A stretch of DNA of 64,000 nt, taken from NCBI RefSeq assembly GCF_041333735.1, contig NZ_JBGKFB010000001.1:1-64000 (forward strand), in the 5' to 3' direction. Position 1 is the first letter of the stretch, and each line of letters starts with the position of its first letter. The position numbers and the translations under genes are program-made. Shown one piece after another: positions 42,826 through 52,638 of this stretch. Under the pieces are notes generated by a model. It ran no database searches and was not told the origin of the DNA. It saw only the letters and a program-made list of their open reading frames with translations. This stretch comes from Veillonella sp. (GTDB lineage Bacteria > Bacillota > Negativicutes > Veillonellales > Veillonellaceae).

Positions 42826-43155
42826 TTAGATAACTTCCTTGATTAGGGACTCAAGCACATCAGCTTTCTTGTAACCCACAAGGGAATCAAGCATTTTGCC
42901 ATCACGGAAGAATACCATAGATGGAATACCATCAATATCTTCTTTCAACAAAATACCACGAAGATTTTTATCTTCTGCATCAACACTAAAGAACTCTACT
43001 TGTCCTTTTAAACGTTCAGCTACTGCTTCTACTTCTGGACGCATAACAGTGCAAGGTTCGCACCAGGCAGCCCAGAAATCAACAATAGCTAAACCTTTAG
43101 AGCCAAGTACTTTTTCATCAAATTCTTGTACACTAGTAATCGCTGTAATTGCCAT
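42826..43155 (-). CDS. trxA: Thioredoxin-like protein with WCEPC active site
   Basis: A 109-residue thioredoxin fold with DFWAAWCEPCTVMRPE and cis-Pro in DGIPSMVFFRDGK. The active site is Cys-Glu-Pro-Cys instead of the usual Cys-Gly-Pro-Cys. That changes one of the residues that sets the redox potential. Otherwise length and order are standard. It has its own terminator and is not in the hydrogenase operon. Confidence 0.9.
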   Translation of the reverse strand: MAITAITSVQEFDEKVLGSKGLAIVDFWAAWCEPCTVMRPEVEAVAERLKGQVEFFSVDAEDKNLRGILLKEDIDGIPSMVFFRDGKMLDSLVGYKKADVLESLIKEVI

Positions 43156-43210
43156 GAAGTTCTCCTAACAAAGATCTACAATCTTATATACTATAAATTA
43201 TATCTTAAAT

Positions 43211-43568
43211 ATGGAAGCAAGCAATCAATAAGCCGAGTTCTGTTCCGCTTGCGCGGTGACGATTATCTTTCTAGGCGTACAGTCGCCTGCACGCTCGAGC
43301 GACACAACCCGGAAGGTAGGCGGGACCACCCTTAACCCTTCCCTATTCGGTCTTGCTCCGGATGGGGTTTACCGAGCCAGCCTGTTACCAGACTGCTGGT
43401 GAGCTCTTACCTCACCTTTCCACCCTTACCACTAACGTGGCGGTTTCCTTTTCTATGGCACTTTCCCTAAGGTTACCCTCGCCAGACGTTATCTGGCATC
43501 CTGCCCTATGGAGCTCGGACTTTCCTCGAGCCCTATGGACTCGCAACCGTCTTTCATACTTGCTTCAA
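43211..43568 (-). ncRNA. rnpB: RNase P RNA, bacterial class A
   Basis: The minus strand shows the universally conserved GAGGAAAGTCCGAGCTCC block near the 5' end and ACAGAACTCGGCTTAT near the 3' end. The terminal stem GAAGCAAG/CTTGCTTC closes the molecule. About 358 nt. It is the catalytic RNA that matures tRNA 5' ends. Ends are estimates. Confidence 0.97.
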
Positions 43569-43613
43569 TTCAGTTTATCATAGCTAACCCATTTGTTGCA
43601 AGAAAATGCAATA

Positions 43614-44717
43614 TTATAAGAAAAAGAAATCATTCTGTTCTGTAAAAGCTTTCACAGGAACAGGTACATCTTGACTAAGTAAATAGTCACATAAGCCTCT
43701 CGCAACAATAGATTCTGTGCCAAAATGTCCCGCATCAACTACGAGCAATCCCAGCTCTTTAGCCAATTGGGCATCATGATATTTCACATCGCCTGTAATA
43801 TATGCATCCACATGTAGACGAGCTGCATCCTTAATAAATTCTGCGCCAGCACCAGAGCAGAGTGCTATAGATTGTATTTCTTGAGGAGCTACCCCAGCAA
43901 AACGTATATTAGCGTCTGGTAAAGCTTCCTGAACCCATTCACGGAATGTATCTAAATTAAGTGCATTTGGTAATCGACCAATACGGCCTAAATATTGAAT
44001 TGAACCCTTTGGCTCAGCCAAGGATACTACTTCATAAGCTACCTCTTCATAAGGATGGGACTCTTTCATTGCCTCTACAACTTGGCTTAAATGTGTACCA
44101 TCAACGACAGCATTCACTTGTACCTCAGTTGCCACCGTTAAAGCACCAGCTTCACCGATAACAGGATTAGAAGCTGCGTTACCAATGAAGCGACCTTCAC
44201 CATGAATACTAAAGCTACAATGCTCATAATTACCAATTTTACCTGCACCAGCAGCACCCATAGCATGACGAACCGCATCAGCTGCATTTTCAGGTACAAA
44301 TGTAGTTAATTTATATAGCGCATCTTCACCGGTTTTGATAAAGCCCTTAACATCTATAAGACCTAATCGTTCTGCCAACATATCGTTTAAGCCACCAGGT
44401 GCAATATCAAGATTCGTATGGGCACTGTATACGGCAATCTTATGTTGAATCAATTTATGAATCATGCGACCTTGAGTCGTATCACAAGATAATTGTTTTA
44501 ATCCTTTAAAAATTAACGGGTGATGACTAATGATTAAATTACAGTCATGTTCAATGGCATACGAAATGGTTTCCTCTGTTACATCTAATGTAGTTAATAC
44601 ACCTGTAACCATAGCGTTTCTATCGCCTACCATAAGTCCTACATTATCCCAAGATTCGGCATAGGATCGAGGTGCTAATTGTTCCATTAAGGTAATGACT
44701 TGTTGAACAGTTGTCAT
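43614..44717 (-). CDS. Nif3-like dinuclear metal centre protein (YqfO)
   Basis: A 367-residue member of the NIF3 family with SYAESWDNVGLMVGD and CNLIISHHPLIFKGL (metal His pair), an inserted PII-like domain around 130-230, and VDAGHFGTESIVA at the end. The family forms hexamers with two metals. GTP cyclohydrolase-type or hydrolase roles have been suggested without certainty. ATG at 44717 is preferred; the GTG at 44726 is inside the ribosome site. Confidence 0.88.
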   Translation of the reverse strand: MTTVQQVITLMEQLAPRSYAESWDNVGLMVGDRNAMVTGVLTTLDVTEETISYAIEHDCNLIISHHPLIFKGLKQLSCDTTQGRMIHKLIQHKIAVYSAHTNLDIAPGGLNDMLAERLGLIDVKGFIKTGEDALYKLTTFVPENAADAVRHAMGAAGAGKIGNYEHCSFSIHGEGRFIGNAASNPVIGEAGALTVATEVQVNAVVDGTHLSQVVEAMKESHPYEEVAYEVVSLAEPKGSIQYLGRIGRLPNALNLDTFREWVQEALPDANIRFAGVAPQEIQSIALCSGAGAEFIKDAARLHVDAYITGDVKYHDAQLAKELGLLVVDAGHFGTESIVARGLCDYLLSQDVPVPVKAFTEQNDFFFL

Positions 44718-44732
44718 AAAACTCACTTCTTT

Positions 44733-45464
44733 CTATTTATTTCCTAAAAGACTGCGAAGAAATTCGACTTCGCGCTCTAAATCCCGATATTTATCAGTAT
44801 GACTCAATTTCTCTGTCATACCATCTAAGGCACATTGTCGTTGATATATTAAATACTCAATATATTTCGACCAAAGAGGTGGACGTTCTTGTTCAAGAAG
44901 AGCCCCTACTGACCACAGCAAAGAATCCTCTGGTAATGATTGATACACATCTACATATTCAGCCATGCCCGTATACGCTTCTACCTGATCATTACGAACA
45001 GCCAAAAATGCGGTATATAATTTTCCTGCATCTTCTACGATAATTTCAAGAACAATAATATAGCCTTTTTGCACCATATACTGACGCAATTCTTTTTGCC
45101 CATTCTGCGGTTGTAATACGTAAAACTCCAACGGCTCCGGCCCTGCATCTACAATATCGCGCATGAGGTATCCCCCCATACCACAGCAAATGGCGCCATT
45201 TAATTCGCCCTTCTCCGTAACCTTTAGTCCATCCCCTAATCGACAATCAATTTTAGAGCTTAAACCACAAGACTGAACATATTCCTTTGCAGACTCTAAA
45301 GGGCCTTTATGTACATCACCGGCTATAACAAAATCAGCACGATTACGGTTGATAAGTTCTACTGCTAAGTATCCATGATCAGTACCAATATCAGCTATTG
45401 CACGAGCCTTTGGCACAATCGAAAAAACCGCCTCTAAGCGATCCATCATAGGTCTAGGTTCCAT
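44733..45464 (-). CDS. trmK: tRNA (adenine-22 N1)-methyltransferase
   Basis: A 243-residue Rossmann methyltransferase: ADIGTDHGYLAVELI (SAM loop), GDVHKGPLESA, GAICCGMGGYLMRDIV and VLQPQNGQKELR match TrmK (YqfN). It modifies A22 in the D-loop of tRNA-Ser and others. The gene lies 6 bases before nif3, the same pair order as in Bacillus, where sigA is also close. Confidence 0.9.
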   Translation of the reverse strand: MEPRPMMDRLEAVFSIVPKARAIADIGTDHGYLAVELINRNRADFVIAGDVHKGPLESAKEYVQSCGLSSKIDCRLGDGLKVTEKGELNGAICCGMGGYLMRDIVDAGPEPLEFYVLQPQNGQKELRQYMVQKGYIIVLEIIVEDAGKLYTAFLAVRNDQVEAYTGMAEYVDVYQSLPEDSLLWSVGALLEQERPPLWSKYIEYLIYQRQCALDGMTEKLSHTDKYRDLEREVEFLRSLLGNK

Positions 45465-45587
45465 AATTCCTCTATTTGCTATTTATCTCTTAGTAAACTC
45501 ATAAATCTGACGATAGATACTGTAGAGTATCATCTACTATCCATCTTAGTAATAACTATTGTATCTAAGAAATAAATGGATTACATA

Positions 45588-45624
45588 TAAAAATAACCGC
45601 CCTTGAAATCTCAAGGACGGTAGA
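45588..45624 (-). terminator. Terminator of the tRNA
   Basis: CTACCGTCCTTGAG pairs with TCAAGGGCGGT on the minus strand, then TTATTTTT. Confidence 0.85.
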
Positions 45625-45636
45625 TATCAACATAAT

Positions 45637-45711
45637 TGGTGGGCCCACCTGGGATCGAACCAGGGACCGACCGGTTATGAGCCGGTTGCTCTACCCCTGA
45701 GCTATAGGCCC
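45637..45711 (-). tRNA. tRNA with CAU anticodon (Ile2 or Met)
   Basis: The cloverleaf GGGCCTATAGCTC...GGGCCCACCA is clear; CCA is encoded. The anticodon loop is CTCATAA, so the anticodon is CAU. The GGGCCTA acceptor and GGCTCATAACC stem resemble tRNA-Ile2, in which C34 is changed to lysidine to read AUA. An elongator Met cannot be excluded without comparison. Confidence 0.9.
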
Positions 45712-45773
45712 ACAGTTAGTTTCTAGCTTATTAATTATACCGAATAGCCTAACTATTAGTCAAGATATCTAGT

Positions 45774-46337
45774 CTATGACTGTTTCATCAACATAAACCG
45801 GTGAATCATATTATCTTCGTTAAATACACCCTTTGTAGCTAATGTAGTAGTCTGGCTATCTGTAGATTTAATCCCTCTTGCACTCATACAACTATGAGAA
45901 GATGTAATATGAACAATAACATCCTCTGACCCTGTAGCCAGTGAAATAACTTCACCGATATCTTCTCCAATTTTCTCTTGTAATTGCAATCGTTTGCAAC
46001 ACATTTCAGCAATGCGAGGTATTTTAGATAAGCCAATAACACGACCTTTAGGGATATAGCCAATGCTAATACTCATATCATACATCAAAGCCATATGGTG
46101 TTCGCAATGGGAAAAACAAGTAATATCCTTTACTACAACCATTTGATTTGTATCAACTTCAAAGGTCTTACCATACATTTCTGCAATCTCAGCATTCGTA
46201 TACTGAATCCCTTCGTATACCTCTGCCATCATTTGAGCTACGCGCTTAGGCGTTTCTACTAAACCTTCACGATTAGGGTCCTCCCCCAAGGCTTCTAGCA
46301 ATTGATATACAAGTGATTCTATTTTTTCTGTATCCAT
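45774..46337 (-). CDS. folE: GTP cyclohydrolase I
   Basis: A 187-residue type I enzyme with VETPKRVAQMM, the zinc-binding CFSHCEHHMALM, and HSCMSARGIK. It turns GTP into dihydroneopterin triphosphate for folate and for queuosine precursors. It follows queE on the same strand with an 83-base gap, so it probably supplies QueD. Confidence 0.97.
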   Translation of the reverse strand: MDTEKIESLVYQLLEALGEDPNREGLVETPKRVAQMMAEVYEGIQYTNAEIAEMYGKTFEVDTNQMVVVKDITCFSHCEHHMALMYDMSISIGYIPKGRVIGLSKIPRIAEMCCKRLQLQEKIGEDIGEVISLATGSEDVIVHITSSHSCMSARGIKSTDSQTTTLATKGVFNEDNMIHRFMLMKQS

Positions 46338-46420
46338 ATGTTCCCCTTTATATCACGGTGTCATCATACTGCATAAAAAACATTCGATACTCTACACTCG
46401 ATACTCTACCTACACCCTAA

Positions 46421-47164
46421 CTATACACCTTTCGCATCAGGATCCCATACAAATTTATGAATCTGTAATTGGAATCGTACATTTTGTAGATTATGCTCTT
46501 TCATATAATCAATAATGGCAGCTGCCTCAATCTTCCCCCACACTGGCGATACATAAATTTGAGCCTTTGTAGGATAATGATTAATCATATGACGCATACA
46601 GTCTAAATCCTCTACGGAACCTACTACAAATTTAATTAAATCCTGATCCCTAGAAACTTTGAATATATCTAAATTCATAGATTCCTCAGCTAAAGAGGAT
46701 GGTGTTTTATAATCGTAGGTAAACCACACATTTTCTCGGTGAAAGCTCGGTATAATCGTACCATTTGTTTCAATATTGAAATCGTAAGGACTTTCACTAT
46801 CTAATACGTCCTGAATATCTTCAGATACGTTATTTCCCGTAGTCGATTTTATATCAGTACACGGTTTATCCTCTAATTTAGCAGATTTACGACGATTTAA
46901 TTCATCGATTAGCTCTACTACAGCAGCTTCTTGTAATAGTGGCTCACCACCTGTAATGGTGATTCGATGATTTCCTAAACTTTCAATAGCATCAGCCACC
47001 TCTCGGACGGTCATGTCTGTGAAAGTACTATCAATACCATAACTATAGGTAGTATCACAATATGAACAACGTATATTGCAATCATGAAGGCGTAAGAATG
47101 TGGTTAATAGCCCTTGTCGACTTCCTTCACCATCAATAGAAGCGAAGATTTCAATCACGTTCAT
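46421..47164 (-). CDS. queE: 7-carboxy-7-deazaguanine synthase
   Basis: A 247-residue radical-SAM enzyme. The cluster motif is CNIRCSYC (Cys-x3-Cys-x2-Cys). It also has EIFASIDGEGSRQG and TGGEPLLQE. It rearranges carboxytetrahydropterin to carboxydeazaguanine in the preQ0 pathway. It overlaps queD by 14 bases. About 30 residues around KLEDKPCTDIKSTTG look like an inserted loop compared with shorter forms. Confidence 0.95.
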   Translation of the reverse strand: MNVIEIFASIDGEGSRQGLLTTFLRLHDCNIRCSYCDTTYSYGIDSTFTDMTVREVADAIESLGNHRITITGGEPLLQEAAVVELIDELNRRKSAKLEDKPCTDIKSTTGNNVSEDIQDVLDSESPYDFNIETNGTIIPSFHRENVWFTYDYKTPSSLAEESMNLDIFKVSRDQDLIKFVVGSVEDLDCMRHMINHYPTKAQIYVSPVWGKIEAAAIIDYMKEHNLQNVRFQLQIHKFVWDPDAKGV

Positions 47165-47489
47165 AAATAGCTGTGTTCCCTTCAGACTCTTGAACCTCTA
47201 CCTTGAAACATTTAGGGCCCAACTCATCGGCAATCCATTTTGCCATGTTTTCAGCAGTAGGATTGATATCGCCTAATACATCATTGATATGGCGATGATC
47301 TAAGCGGCCATGTATTTTTTCTTTAATAATGGTAAAGTCAATAACCATGCCATTATGGTCTAACTCTTCAGAACGAGCATGAACCGTAATAATCCAATTA
47401 TGCCCATGAAGATTTTGACATTTACTTGGATAATCTAATTTCAATTGGTGAGACGCACTCACCTCTAATCGTTTTGTAACTGTAAACAT
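47151..47489 (-). CDS. queD: 6-carboxytetrahydropterin synthase
   Basis: A 112-residue protein with SASHQLKLDYPSKCQNLHGHNW, which holds the zinc His residues and catalytic Cys, and DFTIIKEKIHGRLDHRHIND. It makes carboxytetrahydropterin from dihydroneopterin triphosphate. First gene of queD-queE-folE; queC is not in this window. Confidence 0.96.
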   Translation of the reverse strand: MFTVTKRLEVSASHQLKLDYPSKCQNLHGHNWIITVHARSEELDHNGMVIDFTIIKEKIHGRLDHRHINDVLGDINPTAENMAKWIADELGPKCFKVEVQESEGNTAIYERD

Positions 47490-47625
47490 TATATCTCCTA
47501 AATATTATATGAACTTTAATATATTATATGCACTTTAATATTTGCTATGTATTACATTAAAAGGCTTTAACGTACTTTTATCACTTACTTTTATCACTTA
47601 CGTTTACTATCTTTAATTATATCAC

Positions 47626-47672
47626 AAAAGGGTTGCAACACAGCACAATAGCACTGTATTACAACCCTTAAG
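47626..47672 (-). terminator. Terminator of dnaG-sigA
   Basis: AAGGGTTGTAATACAGTGC pairs with GCTGTGTTGCAACCCTT on the minus strand and is followed by TTGTG, with a weak T tract. Between it and queD only AT-rich sequence with short repeats is seen. Confidence 0.7.
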
Positions 47673-47684
47673 AGATTCAACATC

Positions 47685-48848
47685 TTATAAGAAGTCTTTA
47701 ATTTTATCGCGTTTACCACGATTGCGCAATTTAGTAAGCGCCTTACCTTCGATTTGACGGATACGTTCACGAGTTACATTGAAATGTTGACCTACTTCTT
47801 CCAATGTACGCGGTTTACCATCTTTCAAACCAAAGCGCAAGATCAATACTTGTTGCTCACGGTCCGTTAAGCATGTAAATACATCTTCAATTTGTTCTTG
47901 CAATAAGATGTAGCTAGCTGCATCATCTGGAGCAATAGCATCTTGGTCTTCAATGAAGTCTCCCAAGTGAGAGTCTTCCTCTTCACCAATTGGAGTTTCC
48001 AATGATACTGGTTCTTGTGCGATTTTTTGAATTTCACGCACACGCTCTACCGTAATACCCATACCTTCTGCAATTTCCTCTGGTAATGGTTCACGACCTT
48101 TATCTTGCAACAATTGTCGGGAAATACGAATCAGTTTATTGATTGTTTCTACCATATGTACTGGAATACGAATTGTACGAGCTTGGTCCGCAATAGCGCG
48201 AGTAATCGCTTGACGAATCCACCATGTAGCATATGTGGAGAATTTATAACCCTTTGTATAATCGAACTTATCTACAGCTTTAATAAGGCCCAAGTTACCT
48301 TCTTGAATCAAGTCCAAGAACAACATCCCACGACCTACATAGCGTTTTGCAATACTTACAACGAGGCGCAAGTTCGCATCTACCAATTTTTTCTTAGCCT
48401 TTTTGGCAAGTTGAATATCTTTATATGTAGCATCTTCTGCTGCGCCTGCTTCAATTTGCTTAGCTAAAACAATTTCCTCATCAGCGGAAAGCAATGGGAC
48501 ACGACCGATCTCCTTGAGGTACATACGTACAGGATCGTCAATGTTAACGCCAGAGTCTACACTTAAATCGATGGAGATATTCTTTTCGCTAGAAGTATCT
48601 TCTTCATCCTCTTCTTCTGGCTCTATTGGATTAGCATCAGCGTCCTCACCGTCGATATCAGCTACTACTTCAATGTTTAATTTACCAAATGTAGTATAAA
48701 TATCATCTAATTGTTCTGCAGTAAGATCAGTCTGCTCATGAAGAGCATCTGAAATCTCTGATTGTGTCAACACACCGGTTTTCCGGCCTTTTTCAAGAAG
48801 TTGTTCAACAATCTCCTCTATTTGACTTTTTTGTACTTTCTTAGCCAC
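47685..48848 (-). CDS. rpoD: RNA polymerase sigma factor SigA
   Basis: A 387-residue primary sigma factor. Region 1.1 lies in the acidic N-terminal 90 residues; region 1.2 is DPVRMYLKEIGRVPLL; region 2 is RFVDANLRLVVSIAKRY through TYATWWIRQAITRAIADQ; region 4.2 is LEEVGQHFNVTRERIRQIE. GTG start with GGAGAG 6 bases upstream. It follows dnaG by 23 bases. Confidence 0.98.
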   Translation of the reverse strand: MAKKVQKSQIEEIVEQLLEKGRKTGVLTQSEISDALHEQTDLTAEQLDDIYTTFGKLNIEVVADIDGEDADANPIEPEEEDEEDTSSEKNISIDLSVDSGVNIDDPVRMYLKEIGRVPLLSADEEIVLAKQIEAGAAEDATYKDIQLAKKAKKKLVDANLRLVVSIAKRYVGRGMLFLDLIQEGNLGLIKAVDKFDYTKGYKFSTYATWWIRQAITRAIADQARTIRIPVHMVETINKLIRISRQLLQDKGREPLPEEIAEGMGITVERVREIQKIAQEPVSLETPIGEEEDSHLGDFIEDQDAIAPDDAASYILLQEQIEDVFTCLTDREQQVLILRFGLKDGKPRTLEEVGQHFNVTRERIRQIEGKALTKLRNRGKRDKIKDFL

Positions 48849-48871
48849 AGCGCTCTCCTTTTTACATTATA

Positions 48872-50644
48872 TTACTTAGACCATTCTCTAATTAAGTTCT
48901 GTATTTCCTGACACTTATGTAATTCGCTAATAAATGTCGAATCTCCTGCCCGTTTTAGTTGATCCGCCATAATTGAATGCGCTTTATACTGTTCACGCAA
49001 TGAATGAAGCCTTATCTTGCGGATTAATCCAGGCACTTGCACCTTATATTCATCGTCACTCATAACAACCAATCTAGAGTAAATATCATACTCCGATGGG
49101 GATAAAACAGATTGAATGGCAGTATCATCTAGACGACCTTCTTCTTTAAATAAGGTGAATATCTTTTCTATTATACCGCGATATTCAATTTTTTCAAAGT
49201 CTTCTAATGGCAAATAGCTCATCATATGTTGTAACACTTCACCATCTGTAAAGGCTAAGGACAATAATTTTTCTGCATCACCTTTAGGTAAATCCTGTGT
49301 TGGCAACGGTGCAGACGCAGTATCAACCAATTCAATTTGTCCTTTTTTTACATAGTCTCGGAAATATCTAAAAATACTACTATTATCAAGCCATAGTGGT
49401 AATGCCAATGTCTTTAGAGCATCATCTCGTTGTGTTTGACTATCTATATTAGCAATATAGGGGAATACATCAGCCATAACAGCTTGCTTCCCTTCCGTAT
49501 CATTTGTGTCGTGTTTAATTAAGGACTCACTTAATAAATAATCAAGAGGCTTAACCGCTTTAGCCACTAAATCTTTGAATGCTTGTCCTCCATGATTACG
49601 TAAATAATCATCGGGATCCTTACCATCTGGCATAGCCAGAACACGTACCTTAAAGTCCGTATTTTGTAATAATTCTATAGCCCTAGCTGCTGCTTGACGA
49701 CCTGCTCCATCCATATCATAGGCCAGTACAATTTCATCAGCCTGTCTCATTAAGATATGACCATGATCTCGTGTATAAGCCGTCCCCAAGGATGCTACTA
49801 CATTAGTAACACCATGGTTATGAGCAGATATAACGTCCATATACCCTTCCACAAGGATAGCCTGTCGCTCTTGACGAATAGATTTATAAGCCTTATCAAA
49901 GGCAAATAATAGTTTTCCCTTTTCAAAGATGGCTGATTCTGGTGAGTTTAAATATTTTGGCGTGCTATCATCCATAACACGACCACCAAAGGCAACTACA
50001 CGACCTTTACCATCCATGATAGGGAACATAATACGGTTTCTAAAGAAATCGTAAAACTGCCCCTTTTGATTTTTACGAACTAGATTTAGCTCCAAGAGAA
50101 TCGAATCATCGATACCGCGTTCGTGAAAGGCACGATACAACTTATCCCAACCATCTGGAGCAAAGCCTAATTTAAATTTCTCAATCGTCTCTTTTGTAAG
50201 GCCCCGTTTTTTTAAGTAATCAAGGCCAACCTTACCAATCGATGTTTGAGTAAGGCAATTATGAAAAAATGTAGCCGCTAGTTCTGACGCTTCATATAGT
50301 TTTTTCCGTCGTTCATCTCGAGCTCGTTGTTCTGGTGAAAGCTTTGCCTCTGGCAATGGAATATTAGCGCGATTAGCAAGGTGCTCTAAGACCTCAACAA
50401 AGCTTAAATGCTCAAGTTCCATAAGGAATTTAATGACATTCCCCGATGCATGACAGCCAAAACAATAATAAAAGCCCTTTTCAGGGGCAACACTAAAGGA
50501 CGGCGTCTTTTCATTATGAAATGGACAACAACCCCAATAGTTCTTGCCCCGTTTCTTTAAGGCTACATGCTCAGATATTACAGATACAATATCATTTGCA
50601 TCTTTGATTTGTTCAATCAATTCATTTTCAAAATATCGGCTCAT
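48872..50644 (-). CDS. dnaG: DNA primase
   Basis: A 590-residue primase that makes RNA primers. The CHC2 zinc finger is CPFHNEKTPSF...YYCFGCHASG. The Toprim domain has LVEGYMDVISAHNHG and DMDGAGRQAA. The C-terminal helicase-binding domain follows. The ATG at 50644 has GGAGG 8 bases upstream. Confidence 0.97.
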   Translation of the reverse strand: MSRYFENELIEQIKDANDIVSVISEHVALKKRGKNYWGCCPFHNEKTPSFSVAPEKGFYYCFGCHASGNVIKFLMELEHLSFVEVLEHLANRANIPLPEAKLSPEQRARDERRKKLYEASELAATFFHNCLTQTSIGKVGLDYLKKRGLTKETIEKFKLGFAPDGWDKLYRAFHERGIDDSILLELNLVRKNQKGQFYDFFRNRIMFPIMDGKGRVVAFGGRVMDDSTPKYLNSPESAIFEKGKLLFAFDKAYKSIRQERQAILVEGYMDVISAHNHGVTNVVASLGTAYTRDHGHILMRQADEIVLAYDMDGAGRQAAARAIELLQNTDFKVRVLAMPDGKDPDDYLRNHGGQAFKDLVAKAVKPLDYLLSESLIKHDTNDTEGKQAVMADVFPYIANIDSQTQRDDALKTLALPLWLDNSSIFRYFRDYVKKGQIELVDTASAPLPTQDLPKGDAEKLLSLAFTDGEVLQHMMSYLPLEDFEKIEYRGIIEKIFTLFKEEGRLDDTAIQSVLSPSEYDIYSRLVVMSDDEYKVQVPGLIRKIRLHSLREQYKAHSIMADQLKRAGDSTFISELHKCQEIQNLIREWSK

Positions 50645-50847
50645 AGCCAACGCCTCCTTCCCTTATATATATTAATTCGATATACAAATAAAAAATCCTC
50701 TATTTGTAAAGTAATTTAATCAATTATCAAGTCAAACCGATTTAGTAACTGATACGAATCATAGGAATCACCATCTATTATGGATCAATACATGATGATT
50801 CCTATACGCCGTATTCTTTAATAGGCTGCGAATAATAATTTGATAAT

Positions 50848-50880
50848 AATAGGCTGCAATGAAATCATTGCAGCCTATAC
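50848..50880 (-). terminator. Terminator of rny
   Basis: ATAGGCTGCAATGA and its complement around ATT, followed on the minus strand by TTATTATC. A partial duplicate ATAGGCTGC lies 30 bp downstream. Confidence 0.7.
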
Positions 50881-50897
50881 TTATCGCTTATAGCATA

Positions 50898-52454
50898 TTA
50901 TTTTGCGTAATCCACAACGCGAGTTTCACGAATAATTACGACCTTAATTTGGCCTGGATATTCGAGTTCAGACTCGATGCGTTTTACGATATTCCGAACG
51001 AGTAATGTAGACTCAGCTTCATCAATCTTATCCGGTTTTACTACAACGCGAATCTCACGACCTGCTTGAATAGCAAAGCATTTTTCAACGCCTTCGAAGG
51101 ATTCAGCGATTTCTTCCAATTTAGATAAACGTTTCAAGTAGTTTTCTAATGTTTCTCGACGTGCTCCAGGACGAGCCGCAGAGATAGCATCAGCAGCTGC
51201 AACTAATACAGCTTCTACAGATTGGAACTCTTCATCACCATGATGAGCGCCAATGCAGTTAATTACTGCTGCGCTTTCACGATATTTACGAGCCACATCA
51301 ACACCGATTTGAACATGAGAACCCTCAAGTTCACGGTCCAATGCTTTACCAATATCATGGATTAAACCACCTCGTTTAGCCAATGTTACATCACAGCCTA
51401 GTTCAGCTGCCATCAAACCTGCTAAATGAGATACTTCAATAGAATGTTTCAAAACGTTTTGACCGTAACTAGTACGATATTTCAAACGACCTAAAATCTT
51501 TACAATTTCAGGATGTAAGCCATGAACATCAGCTTCAAATGTTGCTTGTTCACCAGCTTCTTTAATAGTTTGGTCAACCTCTTTGCGAGCTTTACCAACC
51601 ATTTCTTCAATACGAGCTGGATGGATACGACCGTCTACAATCAATTTTTCCAAAGCAATACGAGCCACTTCACGACGAATTGGATCGAAACCGGAAAGAA
51701 TAACTGCTTCTGGTGTGTCATCGATAATCAAGTCAATACCTGTTAATGTTTCGAGTGCACGAATATTACGGCCTTCACGACCGATAATGCGACCCTTCAT
51801 TTCATCATTAGGCAATGCCACTACGGATACGGTAGTCTCCGCTACATGGTCAGCTGCGCAACGTTGGATAGCAGAGGAGATAATTTCTTTTGCTTTTTTC
51901 TCCGCGTCATCCTTAGCTTGCTGCTCCATTTCCTTAACCATAATCGCCGTTTCATGACGAATTTCTTGTTCCACATTCGTTAACAAGATATTCTTAGCTT
52001 CTTCAAATGTCATACCGGAAATACGTTCCAATTCTGCCATTTGTTTTTCATACAAAGCTTCAATTTTTTCACGGCTTTGGGCTAAGTCAGCTTCTTTGCG
52101 ATGTAAAGCTTCCTCTTTGTGCTCAATATTGTCTAATTTTTTATCCAAAGATTCTTCTTTTTGAAGAATACGACGTTCCATACGTTGAAGTTCGGAACGG
52201 CGATCTTTATTTTCTCGTTCTACATCAGAACGGAGCTTATGAATTTCTTCTTTCGCTTCTAATAAAGCTTCTTTCTTTTTAGACTCAGCTGTTCGCTCAC
52301 CATTAGCGATGATACGTGCAGCCTCTTGCTCAGCTTGATTCAGTTTTCCTTCAGCAATATTTTTTCTAAAAAAATAGCCTGCCCCTAGTCCAATCAGTAC
52401 CATTACCACTGCAATTAGACAATACTCTAAAATATGTCCCACATCTTCTAAAAT
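50898..52454 (-). CDS. rny: Ribonuclease Y
   Basis: The protein has about 518 residues. An N-terminal membrane helix precedes a long coiled coil (about 35-200), a KH domain (GRIIGREGRNIRALETLTG) and an HD domain (HSIEVSHLAGLMA, LIHDIGKALD). It starts mRNA decay at the membrane. The start is uncertain: a GTG (52463) lies inside AGGAGGTG, while an ATT at 52454 stands 8 bases after that site. I list the ATT, as with infC, but the GTG is possible. Confidence 0.9.
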   Translation of the reverse strand: MLEDVGHILEYCLIAVVMVLIGLGAGYFFRKNIAEGKLNQAEQEAARIIANGERTAESKKKEALLEAKEEIHKLRSDVERENKDRRSELQRMERRILQKEESLDKKLDNIEHKEEALHRKEADLAQSREKIEALYEKQMAELERISGMTFEEAKNILLTNVEQEIRHETAIMVKEMEQQAKDDAEKKAKEIISSAIQRCAADHVAETTVSVVALPNDEMKGRIIGREGRNIRALETLTGIDLIIDDTPEAVILSGFDPIRREVARIALEKLIVDGRIHPARIEEMVGKARKEVDQTIKEAGEQATFEADVHGLHPEIVKILGRLKYRTSYGQNVLKHSIEVSHLAGLMAAELGCDVTLAKRGGLIHDIGKALDRELEGSHVQIGVDVARKYRESAAVINCIGAHHGDEEFQSVEAVLVAAADAISAARPGARRETLENYLKRLSKLEEIAESFEGVEKCFAIQAGREIRVVVKPDKIDEAESTLLVRNIVKRIESELEYPGQIKVVIIRETRVVDYAK

Positions 52455-52638
52455 CTGTCTCACCTCCTCTTAAATTCTCAAAATCGAGCTTTCATGCTCC
52501 TTTTTATGCCCTTCATGCATTAAATTATCATTTAGCCATATCATCATATAAATAAATAAGGCTATTATTAATTTTAGACTTGAAAGCCCTTTCTGTCAAG
52601 ATTTTACAAGCCTAGTAAGGCCTCAGAAAAAGTACTAT

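Noticed and set aside
47490..47625. preQ1 riboswitch before queD
   Set aside because: No aptamer-like sequence; only AT-rich short repeats were seen.
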